Origin: Bacteroidales bacterium UBA3724
GTDB lineage: Bacteria > Bacteroidota > Bacteroidia > Bacteroidales > P3
NCBI GenBank assembly: GCA_002371315.1
Contig: DFHL01000074.1
Coordinates: 1 to 28,040, forward strand
Direction: 5' to 3'
DNA: 28,040 nt
Under the pieces are notes generated by a model. The model saw nothing but the letters and a program-made list of their open reading frames with translations. It had not been told where the DNA came from and searched no databases. Both the position numbers and the translations under genes were made by a program. The first letter of the stretch is position 1, and every line of letters begins with the position of its first letter. Shown here in pieces: positions 8,569 to 15,673 of the stretch.

Positions 8569-8592
8569 ATCTGAGATTTACCGCCTCTTTTT
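8555..8592. terminator. Strong bidirectional terminator after the PPTase gene
   Basis: AAAAGAGGCGGTAAATC pairs almost perfectly with GATTTACCGCCTCTTTT around a 3-base loop, with T runs available on both strands. The PPTase stop codon is in the left arm. If the fragment at 8588-8614 is a displaced tmRNA 3' end, this would have been the original tmRNA terminator as well. Confidence 0.88.
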
Positions 8593-8614
8593 TCCGTGGA
8601 GCTGGTCGGGTTCG
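8588..8614 (-). other. Partial copy of the tmRNA 3' end (attachment-site-like direct repeat)
   Basis: CCGTGGAGCTGG, one mismatch, then CGGGTTCG (8594-8614) repeats the tmRNA 3' end at 10113-10133: 20 of 21 bases match, and the adjoining T run also matches. Similarity stops in the T-loop. It lies in the same orientation as the true tmRNA and about 1.5 kb from it, with one ATPase gene between. That is the geometry of a displaced gene end after integration into tmRNA. A small hairpin ATCGGC-TCG-GCCGAT follows at 8624-8638. Confidence 0.7.
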
Positions 8615-8699
8615 TGGCCTGCAATCGGCTCGGCCGATAACCATCTTCCAAAACGTCCACGCAATTTGGCACAAAGCATTATGATATTGCGACAATCAT

Positions 8700-9953
8700 T
8701 TAACCGTTTATAACCCAGCGGTAAAAGGGAATAATGTGCACCGCACGTCCGTCAGCCAAAGTCAGTTCCTCGCTTTCATCCTTTGTAATGATATAGCCTT
8801 CAGCAAGACCGAAAGCATCCATCGCTGCTTTTACGCCTTCCACTTCGCGTTTTCTTGTCTCGCCGTCACTCAGCGATGCCGAAACTTGATAAGCAGCAGC
8901 TATGTCATTCCCTTCACGAATCACGAAATCGCATTCTCCCTTGTCCTGAAAATAAAACACTTCCTTTTCTCTGCGACGCAGCTCCACATATACAGCGTTT
9001 TCCAGCTTTTTCCCCACATTGTTGCTGAAGCTGAAGCCGACCTGCGACACCAATCCGTTATCCACGAAATAGGCCTTCTTGGGACTCTTAATCTGCTCCC
9101 CGACCTTGTAGTCATATTTGGTCACAACGCCCACCAGATAGGATTCCTCCAGATATCCTACATAGTCCGTAACCGTTTCCGTGCTCTTGATACCCGTGGC
9201 TTTCGCAACCGAATTATAGGTAAACCGGTGCGTGTAGTTGCTGGCCAGATAGTAGGCCACCTCGCGCATCTGGCGGTCAGACGGAAGCCTGTGCCTCACC
9301 ACGATGTCACGGTATATAATGTCGTTATACAGTTCCTTCAAATATCGAGGGTTCTGGGTGCTTAAATATTGAGGGAAGCCACCTTCATTCAAGTATGCCT
9401 CCTGATGGTTCGCCAGCTTCGCTCTGCCCTCGGTTGTATAAAGGTCCTTTCTCTCCCACAGCACATTTTTCAGAGACAAGTACTCCACAAACGACATCGG
9501 CCACAACTCCTGTTTTAAATGTCTCCCGGTCAACAAGGTACCAAGTTCCTTGCTAAGAAGGAAAGCATTACTGCCTGTGACGAACACTTTGTTTCGGTGG
9601 GAGTAAACCCTGTCCACGAAACGTTCCCAGCCGGGAATAAGCTGTACCTCATCCAGGTAAAAAGAATGCTGCATACCAAATTCCTCCACAAAGACATCGT
9701 ATAGCGTCTGGAAATCGTCAACTTCGAAATGCAACAAGCGGTCGTCGTCAAAACTGAGAAAAAAGTCCCGTTCTTCACGTTTCGCTTTTATTTGCTGCAT
9801 CAACACTGACTTTCCGCAGCGTCTAACGCCAGAAATCACCAGTATCTCTGGTGCAGAAATCTGCTCGTCGAAAACCTTCCTTTCCACTCCAAGGTCTTCT
9901 GCCGTTTCTCTCTGGTCATATACGACCTGACGCAATAAATCCTTACTAACCAT
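8700..9953 (-). CDS. AAA_14 / DUF4143-type ATP-binding protein (copy 1)
   Basis: A 417-residue protein of the AAA-family ATPases that carry a C-terminal DUF4143 nuclease-like domain and are common as solitary genes in Bacteroidota; their function is not established. Visible features are Walker A GVRRCGKS (42-49), Walker B FYLDE (98-102), a sensor-like TGSN (about 126-129), a winged-helix-like middle region, and a C-terminal KGECDFVIREG...YQVS segment resembling the DUF4143 acidic core. I chose MVSKDLL (start at 9953) because it follows a -7 box and matches the family N terminus; an upstream start at 10040 would add 29 residues encoded by promoter sequence. The gene sits alone between the true tmRNA 3' end and its partial copy, suggesting it is island cargo (inference). 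Confidence 0.85.
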   Translation of the reverse strand: MVSKDLLRQVVYDQRETAEDLGVERKVFDEQISAPEILVISGVRRCGKSVLMQQIKAKREERDFFLSFDDDRLLHFEVDDFQTLYDVFVEEFGMQHSFYLDEVQLIPGWERFVDRVYSHRNKVFVTGSNAFLLSKELGTLLTGRHLKQELWPMSFVEYLSLKNVLWERKDLYTTEGRAKLANHQEAYLNEGGFPQYLSTQNPRYLKELYNDIIYRDIVVRHRLPSDRQMREVAYYLASNYTHRFTYNSVAKATGIKSTETVTDYVGYLEESYLVGVVTKYDYKVGEQIKSPKKAYFVDNGLVSQVGFSFSNNVGKKLENAVYVELRRREKEVFYFQDKGECDFVIREGNDIAAAYQVSASLSDGETRKREVEGVKAAMDAFGLAEGYIITKDESEELTLADGRAVHIIPFYRWVING

Positions 9954-9989
9954 ACTATTACTATTATTTTTAACTAAAAATTCATTTTG

Positions 9990-9997
9990 CAAATATA
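9990..9997 (-). promoter_or_regulatory. -7 promoter element for ATPase copy 1
   Basis: On the minus strand this reads TATATTTG followed by CAAAATG, 36 bases before the chosen start codon. A TGCAAATA-containing segment here is loosely repeated in inverted orientation near 10048-10063. Confidence 0.55.
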
Positions 9998-10084
9998 CAA
10001 AATATATATTACAAATATGGATTTTTTCAAAAAAAACCACATTAATAATATTTGTATTTGCACACCAGTGTAAACTTTAATACT

Positions 10085-10112
10085 AAAAAAGACACCTTTT
10101 CGGTGTCTTTTT
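10085..10112 (-). terminator. Terminator downstream of tmRNA
   Basis: On the minus strand GACACC pairs with GGTGTC around a short A-rich loop and is followed by six T. It starts directly after the tmRNA CCA end. Confidence 0.85.
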
Positions 10113-10115
10113 CCG

Positions 10116-10506
10116 TGGAGCTGGGCGGGTTCGAACCGCCGTCCATACAAGTAACTGATGTGCTTTCTACAAGCTTATTCCGTGATTGGTTGTCGGGGTG
10201 GCTCCGGACGCGGACACCCAAGGCCGCCCTTAGCCTCTAAAACTTCACCGGCACTTCGAGGCCTTATGCCGGCTATCCCGTCTTTCTGAGCACCTCCTGG
10301 TCGCACGCCGACGGTCGGGGCCTGCGGGAGATGTCTTGTTCCCGCAACTGTTGCGGGAATTAAGCTAACCTACTGTGCTTCGGTTAGGCAGCAAGAGCGT
10401 AGTTATTTTCGCCAATTATTGTTCTGCATCGGTTTTCAAGGCTGCTGATGCGTGAGCCTGCTTGCTTACAAATCCATTATCCTTGCTGTCAAAACCAGTC
10501 AGCCCC
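10116..10506 (-). ncRNA. ssrA: tmRNA (transfer-messenger RNA)
   Basis: It rescues stalled ribosomes by acting first as alanyl-tRNA and then as a short mRNA. The 391-nt gene starts GGGGCTGACTGGTTTTGACA, ends with an encoded CCA, and its ends pair over 7 bp (GGGGCTG with CAGCTCC). The T-arm GGTTCGAACC is near the 3' end. The tag reading frame at 10384-10413 encodes GENNYALAA followed by TAA, so the full tag would be (A)GENNYALAA. GC-rich paired segments in the middle fit the pseudoknots. Immediately upstream is a degenerate heptamer array instead of a recognisable TAnnTTTG promoter. Its 3' end is partly duplicated at 8588-8614. Confidence 0.97.
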
Positions 10507-10512
10507 AGATAA

Positions 10513-10547
10513 TTGAGTGTTGAAAGCTGAGAGTCGAAAGTGGAAAT
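10513..10547 (+). repeat. Degenerate heptamer array abutting the tmRNA 5' end
   Basis: Five 7-bp units read TTGAGTG, TTGAAAG, CTGAGAG, TCGAAAG and TGGAAAT. They occupy roughly -7 to -41 relative to the mature tmRNA 5' end, where a promoter would be expected. They resemble the reverse-strand units of the heptamer repeat in the PPTase gene. Confidence 0.65.
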
Positions 10548-10595
10548 TTTCATCATCCGCATCAACCCGTCAGCGTCCAACAGATTATTCCACAC

Positions 10596-10622
10596 AAAAA
10601 AAGCCCTCGACAAGGAGAGCTT
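10596..10622 (-). terminator. Terminator downstream of tRNA-Asp
   Basis: On the minus strand AAGCTCTC pairs with GAGGGCTT (one G-T pair) around CTTGTC, followed by a T run. It lies 8 bases after the encoded CCA. Confidence 0.75.
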
Positions 10623-10629
10623 CTCTGTT

Positions 10630-10707
10630 TGGCGGTCCGGACGAGACTCGAACTCGCGACCCCGTGCGTGACAGGCACGTATTCTAACCAAACTGAACTA
10701 CCGGACC
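10630..10707 (-). tRNA. tRNA-Asp (GTC anticodon)
   Basis: The acceptor stem GGTCCGG/CCGGACC, the D-arm GTTCAGTTTGGTTAGAAT, the anticodon stem CGTGC-CTGTCAC-GCACG with GTC in the loop, and the T-arm GAGTTCGAGTCTC are all visible. CCA is encoded (complement at 10630-10632). It has a consensus promoter upstream and a terminator downstream. Confidence 0.96.
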
Positions 10708-10746
10708 GTTTGCAATATTTGAAAGACCTTTCCTTAATTGCGAGTG

Positions 10747-10777
10747 CAAAAGTACGACTTTTTTTGATACTGACAAA
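10747..10777 (-). promoter_or_regulatory. Consensus promoter of tRNA-Asp
   Basis: On the minus strand TTTG (10777-10774) is followed after exactly 19 bases by TACTTTTG (10754-10747), a perfect match to the Bacteroidota -33/-7 pattern. The tRNA begins 39 bases further on. Confidence 0.85.
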
Positions 10778-10902
10778 TTTTTTTTCATTTTTCTGCAAAA
10801 ATATTCGTGAAAAGACTGATAATCAATAGTAAAAATTTTCACCAAAAACGCTTCAAACCACCTCAAAGCAAACAAAAATACAGGCAATTTCCACAAAATT
10901 CG

Positions 10903-10910
10903 TACCTTTG
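10903..10910 (+). promoter_or_regulatory. -7 promoter element for the HAD hydrolase gene
   Basis: TACCTTTG matches TAnnTTTG and lies 63 bases before the start codon at 10974. The -33 region is not consensus. Confidence 0.55.
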
Positions 10911-10973
10911 CAAAACGGTAGAATATCAAATAATCCACAATAGACAATCATTCAACAAGATACACATTTTACA

Positions 10974-11621
10974 ATGACTGAAAACATAAAAAACATCATA
11001 TTTGATTTCGGCGGTGTAATCCACGACATACGCTACGAAAACGTCGGCGAAGCCTTTGTACACCACGGCATTACCAATCTCGGCACCTTCTACAGCAAAG
11101 ACTTCCAGACCGCCGAGATGGACCTGTTCGAAAAAGGGCTCCTCTCCCCTACCCAGTACCGCGACTACATACGCCGCGCCACGGGCCACAACCTCAGCGA
11201 CACGGACATCGACGACATCATCAACGCCATCCTCATCGACGTCCCGACCGAGCGCGTCGAGCTGCTCCTACGGCTGCGCAAGCGCTACAGGGTCTTCCTC
11301 TTCAGCAACACCAACCAGATCAACTACGACTGCTTCACCGCCAAGCTGCAAAAGAAATTCGGCTTCGACATCTTCAAGCGCTGCTTCGATGCCGCCTACT
11401 TCTCGCAGCTGATGCATTGCCGCAAGCCATCGCCCGAAGGCTTCCGGCGCATCGTCGACGAGCAGCACCTCATCCCGGCCGAAACGCTCTTCATCGACGA
11501 CATAGCCAAAAACCTCGATGGCGCCCGAGCCGTCGGCATCCACGGCCTGCACCTGGCCAGCGGAACAATCCTCGACCTGTTCGACCACGACGGACGCCTG
11601 ACAGCCCAAATCGACGGCTGA
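10974..11621 (+). CDS. HAD-superfamily hydrolase, subfamily IA (YihX-like)
   Basis: A 215-residue cytosolic phosphatase-like protein. All four HAD motifs are visible: motif I IIFDFGGVIHDI with nucleophile D11, motif II LFSNTN, motif III around RKPSPEGF (lysine), and motif IV LFIDDIAKNLDGA. Glycine replaces the usual second aspartate of DxD in motif I, as in YihX-type sugar-phosphate phosphatases and related DxGG/DxGN proteins. The substrate cannot be deduced. The gene stands alone behind its own promoter, with 460 bases of non-coding DNA downstream. HAD membership is firm. Confidence 0.88.
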   Translation: MTENIKNIIFDFGGVIHDIRYENVGEAFVHHGITNLGTFYSKDFQTAEMDLFEKGLLSPTQYRDYIRRATGHNLSDTDIDDIINAILIDVPTERVELLLRLRKRYRVFLFSNTNQINYDCFTAKLQKKFGFDIFKRCFDAAYFSQLMHCRKPSPEGFRRIVDEQHLIPAETLFIDDIAKNLDGARAVGIHGLHLASGTILDLFDHDGRLTAQIDG

Positions 11622-11703
11622 CCGGCCACCAACCCCCACGCACGGCACCTCTGCCATTTTGTCAGTCTACGAAAGACCGACCAAACCCCTATCATACTCC
11701 ACG

Positions 11704-11762
11704 GGCGAAAAACCTGGTAAAAATTTGGTAAAAAATTGAGTGAACTTTGGTAGGTAATTGGT
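11704..11762 (+). repeat. 59-bp dispersed repeat (copy 1 of 2)
   Basis: It aligns without gaps to the reverse complement of 25061-25119. Both begin GGCGAAAA, diverge through an AT-rich middle of equal length, and end in a 23-base core (11740-11762) that differs at one position. Core start: GTGAACTTTGGTAGGT. No coding frame is shared. Confidence 0.75.
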
Positions 11763-11841
11763 ATTGACAATTAGACGGTTACAAAACCAGATTTTGGGGC
11801 GTTTCGGGGACTTTCAAAACTGTTTTTCGAGGAAAGAAAAA

Positions 11842-11856
11842 CTGACATTTTGTCAG
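11842..11856. repeat. Palindrome CTGACATTTTGTCAG
   Basis: Perfect 6-bp arms (CTGACA/TGTCAG) surround TTT, with an A run before and GTTTT after, so it could act as a weak terminator of the HAD transcript. The same 15-base motif, in the other orientation, forms the tip of the hairpin after cysS (14049-14063). Confidence 0.65.
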
Positions 11857-12084
11857 GTTTTCCGATCCTGCGCATTCTGCGGCCGCAGCCGGAGGCCCTA
11901 TCCTGGGAAAAAGAAGGCCTGCAGCAAGGCAGCCCGGATGGGATTATAGCGAAAGGATTTCCGCCGCCTGCAACGGTTCCGCCGTCGCTACATATCCCGA
12001 CACGCGGCACACCCCAAGGAACCATTTCCGCCGATGGCGAAATGCCGTTTCGGACCGGAAGCATACACCGAAGCAGGAAAACAA

Positions 12085-12117
12085 AAAAAGAGGACACCGT
12101 TTGGGTGTCCTCTTTTT
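12085..12117 (-). terminator. Terminator of rpsT
   Basis: AAAAAGAGGACACC pairs perfectly with GGTGTCCTCTTTTT around GTTTG, giving T runs on both strands. It lies 19 bases beyond the rpsT stop codon. Confidence 0.9.
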
Positions 12118-12136
12118 ATCACTACAACGCTGTTGA

Positions 12137-12388
12137 TTACATAGCGTTGACCTGCTTCATCAGTTTCGATTTGAGGTTGGAGGCTTTGTTCTTGTGGATT
12201 ACAGAACGCTTTGCCAGTTTGTCGATGATGGAGACCATCTTGGGCAGGCGCTCGGTGGCCACGGCTTTGTCCTCGAGAGCGCGGAAATCACGCAGCGCGT
12301 TGCGCATAGTCTTTGCGTAATAGCGGTTCTCTACTCTCTTTTTCTCGTTGGAGCGGATTCTTTTTTTTGCTGACTTGTGATGTGCCAT
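12137..12388 (-). CDS. rpsT: 30S ribosomal protein S20 (bS20)
   Basis: An 83-residue basic protein beginning MAHHKSAKKRIRSNEKKRVEN, the hallmark S20 N terminus, with alternating basic helices typical of the family. It binds 16S rRNA in the small subunit. tRNA-Glu lies 32 bases upstream on the same strand behind a consensus promoter, so both are probably made as one transcript ending at the hairpin at 12085-12117. A run of T/A around 12361 encodes the lysine-rich start. Full length and intact. Confidence 0.97.
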   Translation of the reverse strand: MAHHKSAKKRIRSNEKKRVENRYYAKTMRNALRDFRALEDKAVATERLPKMVSIIDKLAKRSVIHKNKASNLKSKLMKQVNAM

Positions 12389-12420
12389 AATAATTATTAC
12401 TTCTTTTTTTATCTTCTTTG

Positions 12421-12495
12421 TACTCCGTGCGGGATTCGAACCCGCGATTTTGAGAATGAAAATCTCACGTCCTGGGCCAGCTAGACGAACGGAGC
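12421..12495 (-). tRNA. tRNA-Glu (TTC anticodon)
   Basis: The acceptor stem GCTCCGT/ACGGAGT, the D-arm GTCTAGCTGGCCCAGGAC, the anticodon stem TGAGA-TTTTCAT-TCTCA with TTC in the loop, and the T-arm GCGGGTTCGAATCCCGC are visible. CCA is not encoded. It is followed closely by rpsT. Confidence 0.95.
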
Positions 12496-12569
12496 CTGCT
12501 GTTTCGAGAGCGACGCTGTGGACAGTTTTGAAGTTTCAGAACCGCAACTTTAACTCTCAAAAGCGGATG

Positions 12570-12600
12570 CAAAAGTACAAACAATTTTCGAACTGGCAAA
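12570..12600 (-). promoter_or_regulatory. Consensus promoter of tRNA-Glu/rpsT
   Basis: On the minus strand TTTG (12600-12597) is followed after 19 bases by TACTTTTG (12577-12570), identical in layout to the tRNA-Asp promoter. The tRNA begins 74 bases downstream, so a leader is removed during processing. Confidence 0.85.
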
Positions 12601-12634
12601 ATTTTTTTTCACCGCCGAATGTCGATATTCTTGC

Positions 12635-13312
12635 TCAAACATCCGTATCAGCCTGAAAACGAAATCCTAAGCGCTTGGCAGTAACCATCGACATTTTGTC
12701 AAAATTGTTACGCATTTCACCTACCGAAACCACCTTTATTTCGTCGTACGGGGGTGTCAAAAGATCAAAATTGGTGGTGTACTCGATAGCCGACTCTATG
12801 ATGTTTTGCACCGACGTTCTGTCAATCAGCGAAGTATTGAAATTATTGTACAGCATTCCCAACTCGCGCTTGCCTTCGATGAAGTAGTGTTTTTCCTTAT
12901 TAACAAACACACGGCCAATCAGATAGCCAAGGTCGCTGTCGCGCTGGTAGAGGAACGAGTCGGTGAGGAAATTGTATATATGTATTACGCCACAATAGGA
13001 GCGTTCGGGATCCTCGCGGATGTAGGGCGACTTCATCACCTCGTGGTTGCGCGAGAACTCGAAGACGTTGGTGTGCATCATAAAAACAAGCGTGTCGCTG
13101 GCGAAACGGATTTCAAATTCGAAGTCGCCGCGGTCGATGAAGTCGAAACGCATATCCTTTTCAAACTGCTTGTTGCGTTCCTTGAGTTGGCCGATGAGAT
13201 CCTTTGCGGTGCTGCGGAAAAGGGCAAAGGCTTCCTTTGTCGAATGATATATGTCGTGCTTCAGCTCGCCTTTCGAGAAGATGAGGTCGCTGAGTTCTTT
13301 TTTTATTTCCAT
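12635..13312 (-). CDS. Conserved-looking hypothetical protein downstream of adk
   Basis: A 225-residue protein that I do not recognise. It has no signal peptide or membrane segment. It begins with a charged helical region (EIKKELSDLIFSKGELKHDIYHSTKEAFALFR), followed by alternating hydrophobic strands such as FEFEIRFASDTLVFMMHTNVFEF, and ends with a conserved-looking MRNNFDKMSMVTAKRLGFRF segment. It starts 18 bases after the adk stop codon, so the two are very likely co-transcribed. Codon use resembles the neighbouring housekeeping genes, arguing for a real resident gene. No function is proposed. Confidence 0.8.
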   Translation of the reverse strand: MEIKKELSDLIFSKGELKHDIYHSTKEAFALFRSTAKDLIGQLKERNKQFEKDMRFDFIDRGDFEFEIRFASDTLVFMMHTNVFEFSRNHEVMKSPYIREDPERSYCGVIHIYNFLTDSFLYQRDSDLGYLIGRVFVNKEKHYFIEGKRELGMLYNNFNTSLIDRTSVQNIIESAIEYTTNFDLLTPPYDEIKVVSVGEMRNNFDKMSMVTAKRLGFRFQADTDV

Positions 13313-13330
13313 TTTTATGAATTTGATTGA

Positions 13331-13915
13331 TTATTTTCTGTTTTTACGAATCAGGCCGTCGACGACCTTGCACAGGCGCATACTTGTCTGGTTGATTTCG
13401 CCGCTGCCGTCGATGCAGACAAGCAGTCCCGACACCTTGTAGTAGTCGGTCACGGGCTTGGTTTTGGCCTCGTATTCCTCGAGGCGGTGACGGATGGTGT
13501 CGTCGTTGGCGTCGTCGGTGCGACCCGAGATGAGGGCACGCTCGTGGATGCGGCGCACCAGCTCTTCGCGAGGGGCATCGATCGAGATGACGCAGTTCAT
13601 ACGCCTGTTGTGGTGCTTGAAGAGGAAGTCGAGAGCCTGTGCCTGCTGCACGGTGCGCGGAAAGCCGTCGAGGATAACGCCCTGCTCGGTCGACGACAAA
13701 GCCTTGTCGACCAGGCCGATGACGACATCGTCGCCCACCAGGTCGCCGCGTTCCATCGCTGTGCGGACACGTTGGCCCAGAGGTGTCCCGGCCTCTATCT
13801 CGGCGCGCAGCATATCGCCCGTCGAGAGATGCAACAAATCGTATTTCTCGGCCAAAATATTGGCGTGTGTGCCCTTGCCGACTCCGGGCGCTCCAAAAAG
13901 AACTATGTTTTCCAT
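13331..13915 (-). CDS. adk: Adenylate kinase
   Basis: It interconverts AMP + ATP and 2 ADP in the cytosol. The 194 residues include the P-loop GAPGVGKGT (8-16), the AMP-binding LSTGDMLRAEI, the GFPRTVQQAQALDF segment, and R-x-D-D pairs in a short LID (SGRTDDANDDTIRHRL). The LID is the short type without zinc cysteines, hence the size below 200 residues. It probably forms an operon with the unknown gene downstream. No TAnnTTTG box is obvious upstream; the region holds an inverted repeat at 13985-14016. Confidence 0.97.
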   Translation of the reverse strand: MENIVLFGAPGVGKGTHANILAEKYDLLHLSTGDMLRAEIEAGTPLGQRVRTAMERGDLVGDDVVIGLVDKALSSTEQGVILDGFPRTVQQAQALDFLFKHHNRRMNCVISIDAPREELVRRIHERALISGRTDDANDDTIRHRLEEYEAKTKPVTDYYKVSGLLVCIDGSGEINQTSMRLCKVVDGLIRKNRK

Positions 13916-13984
13916 CTGTAATTATTATTGATTCATTATATTAGCGTATCAACTATCGCTCCCGACACTCTTACCGCGCATTTT

Positions 13985-14016
13985 TTCGGAAATAATGTCA
14001 TTCAATAGTTTCCGAA
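13985..14016. promoter_or_regulatory. Inverted repeat TTCGGAAA...TTTCCGAA upstream of adk
   Basis: Two perfect 8-bp arms (13985-13992 and 14009-14016) flank a 16-base spacer, about 70-100 bases before the adk start. It could be a regulator site or an mRNA hairpin. No regulator is identifiable. Confidence 0.35.
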
Positions 14017-14039
14017 GTGTAATAAATGCAAGTTGAAAC

Positions 14040-14072
14040 GAGCGCCGGCTGACAAAATGTCAGTCGGCGCTC
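14040..14072 (-). terminator. Hairpin downstream of cysS
   Basis: GAGCGCCGGCTGACA pairs with TGTCAGTCGGCGCTC over 15 bp (one G-T pair) around AAA, beginning 10 bases after the cysS stop codon. Only three T follow on the minus strand, so it is a probable rather than classical terminator. The tip is the palindrome motif also seen at 11842-11856. Confidence 0.65.
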
Positions 14073-14082
14073 ATATCTGCTT

Positions 14083-15573
14083 TTATTTCAGCTCCCACGT
14101 GGCGCCGTCCTTGCCGTCCTTCACGGCGATGCCGAGGGCCGACAGGCTGTCGCGGATCTTGTCGCTGGTGGTCCAGTCCTTGTTGGCCTTGGCAGCGGCA
14201 CGCACATCGAGGATCATCTGCATCAGGCCGTCGATCAGGGCGCTGTTGTCGGTCGCGGCCTCGTCGCGCAGGCCCATAATGTCAAACACAAAGGTCTGGA
14301 ACACAGACTTCAACTCGTCGATATCCTCCTGCGTCAGCGTGGCCTTGTGGTCATTGACGGTGTTGATGACCCTGGCGGCATCGAACAGATGCGAAATGAC
14401 GATGGGCGTGTTCATATCGTCGTTCATCGCGTCGTAGCACAGCTGGCGGTAGCCTTTGACGTCGAGTGAGCTGGTCTTCGACGGCTGCAGCGAGCCGAGG
14501 GTCTTGAAGGCCTGCATCAGGCGGTTGTAGCCCTTTTCGGCGGCCTGCAGGGCTTCGTTGCTGAAGTCGACCGTGCTGCGATAGTGGGCCTGCAGGATGA
14601 AGAAGCGTATCGTCATCGGGCCATAGGGCTGCGCCAGCATCTCCTCGCCGTTCTTGGGGTTGATGTGGCTACCGTTGAAGAATTCGTCGAGGGTGATGAA
14701 ATTGCCCAGGCTCTTGCCCATCTTCTGGCCTTCGATGGTGATCATATTGTTGTGCATCCAGTACTTGCAGGGGCCGTGGCCAGTCGATGCCTCGCATTGC
14801 GCAATCTCGCTCTCGTGGTGCGGGAAGACGAGGTCCATACCGCCACCGTGGATGTCGAAAGGCGAGCCTAAGTATTTGGCACCCATAGCCGTACACTCGG
14901 CGTGCCAGCCAGGAAAACCGTCACTCCAGGGCGATGGCCAGCGCATAATATGTTCGGGCGAAGCCTTTTTCCACAGGGCGAAGTCGCCGGCAAAACGCTT
15001 TTCCTCCTGGCCGTCCAGTTCGCGCGTGGTGGCCAGCATCTCATCGATGACGCGGCCGCTGAGCTTGCCGTATTTGTGGGTGCTTTCCTGATACTTGCGT
15101 ATGTCGAAATACACGCTGCCGTTGCTGACGTAGGCCAAGCCGGCGTCGAGGATTTTCTGCACCAGCTCGATCTGCTCGATGATGTGGCCGCTGGCGTGGG
15201 GTTCGATGCTGGGACGCAGCACGTTCAGGCGGTCCATCGCGGCGTGGTAGCGGTTGGTGTAGTATTGCGCCACCTCCATCGGCTCCAACTGCTCCAGACG
15301 GGCCTTCTTTGCAATCTTGTCCTCGCCTTCGTCGGCGTCGTGCTCCAGGTGTCCCACGTCGGTTATGTTCCTAACATAGCGCACCTTATATCCCAGATGC
15401 TGCAGGTAGCGAAACAGTATGTCGAACGTGATTGCCGGACGGGCGTGTCCCAGATGGGCGTCGCCGTACACCGTCGGGCCACAGACGTACATTCCCACCC
15501 TGCCGGGCGTCAGAGGCGTAAAGAGCTCTTTCTGACGCGATAAAGTATTATAAATCAAAAATTGTTGTTCCAT
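14083..15573 (-). CDS. cysS: Cysteinyl-tRNA synthetase
   Basis: It charges tRNA-Cys using ATP. The 496 residues have the class I signatures HLGH (40-43) and KMGKS (284-288), and the zinc ligands expected from E. coli CysRS: C31, C227, H252 and E256 (in PHHESEIAQC). The catalytic Rossmann fold is followed by the helical anticodon region ending in KDGKDGATWELK. The length is slightly above the usual 460-480. The ATPase gene 100 bases upstream runs in the same direction with no visible terminator between, and no TAnnTTTG box is obvious in that gap, so cysS expression could partly depend on an upstream promoter. Confidence 0.97.
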   Translation of the reverse strand: MEQQFLIYNTLSRQKELFTPLTPGRVGMYVCGPTVYGDAHLGHARPAITFDILFRYLQHLGYKVRYVRNITDVGHLEHDADEGEDKIAKKARLEQLEPMEVAQYYTNRYHAAMDRLNVLRPSIEPHASGHIIEQIELVQKILDAGLAYVSNGSVYFDIRKYQESTHKYGKLSGRVIDEMLATTRELDGQEEKRFAGDFALWKKASPEHIMRWPSPWSDGFPGWHAECTAMGAKYLGSPFDIHGGGMDLVFPHHESEIAQCEASTGHGPCKYWMHNNMITIEGQKMGKSLGNFITLDEFFNGSHINPKNGEEMLAQPYGPMTIRFFILQAHYRSTVDFSNEALQAAEKGYNRLMQAFKTLGSLQPSKTSSLDVKGYRQLCYDAMNDDMNTPIVISHLFDAARVINTVNDHKATLTQEDIDELKSVFQTFVFDIMGLRDEAATDNSALIDGLMQMILDVRAAAKANKDWTTSDKIRDSLSALGIAVKDGKDGATWELK

Positions 15574-15673
15574 ATTATTATATCTAAAAATTCAATCAAT
15601 TCGATGTATTAAGCATAAAGCCTGTTTATAAAACTTAGCTAAATCCACTTTCTTTTTCCCTTATTTCCAACGT

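Larger units (their letters stand above)
11622..12084. other. Gene-free region between HAD gene and rpsT terminator
   Basis: About 460 bases contain no convincing gene. The first part holds a 59-bp dispersed repeat (11704-11762) and the palindrome CTGACATTTTGTCAG (11842-11856). The second part, about 11870-12060, is unusually GC-rich for an intergenic region of this genome but has no codon pattern or family resemblance I can recognise on either strand. It could be a decayed gene or part of a larger repeat. Confidence 0.5.

Noticed and set aside
8594..8614. Separate degenerate tRNA gene
   Set aside because: Only the 3' arm is present and it matches tmRNA, including bases beyond CCA; no D-arm or anticodon arm is found nearby. 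I kept it as a tmRNA-end fragment instead.
10052..10240. Possible small plus-strand gene of 62 codons
   Set aside because: It overlaps the tmRNA terminator and 3' half; the peptide is a read-through of tmRNA sequence.
11771..12097. Possible 108-codon minus-strand gene between the HAD gene and rpsT
   Set aside because: It runs through the rpsT terminator and the CTGACA palindrome, has no codon bias or recognisable motif, and no ribosome binding site.
15574..15673. Rest of the broken TIR gene on the far side of ATPase copy 2
   Set aside because: I translated the minus-strand frames here; only short stop-interrupted peptides appear, without TIR motifs.
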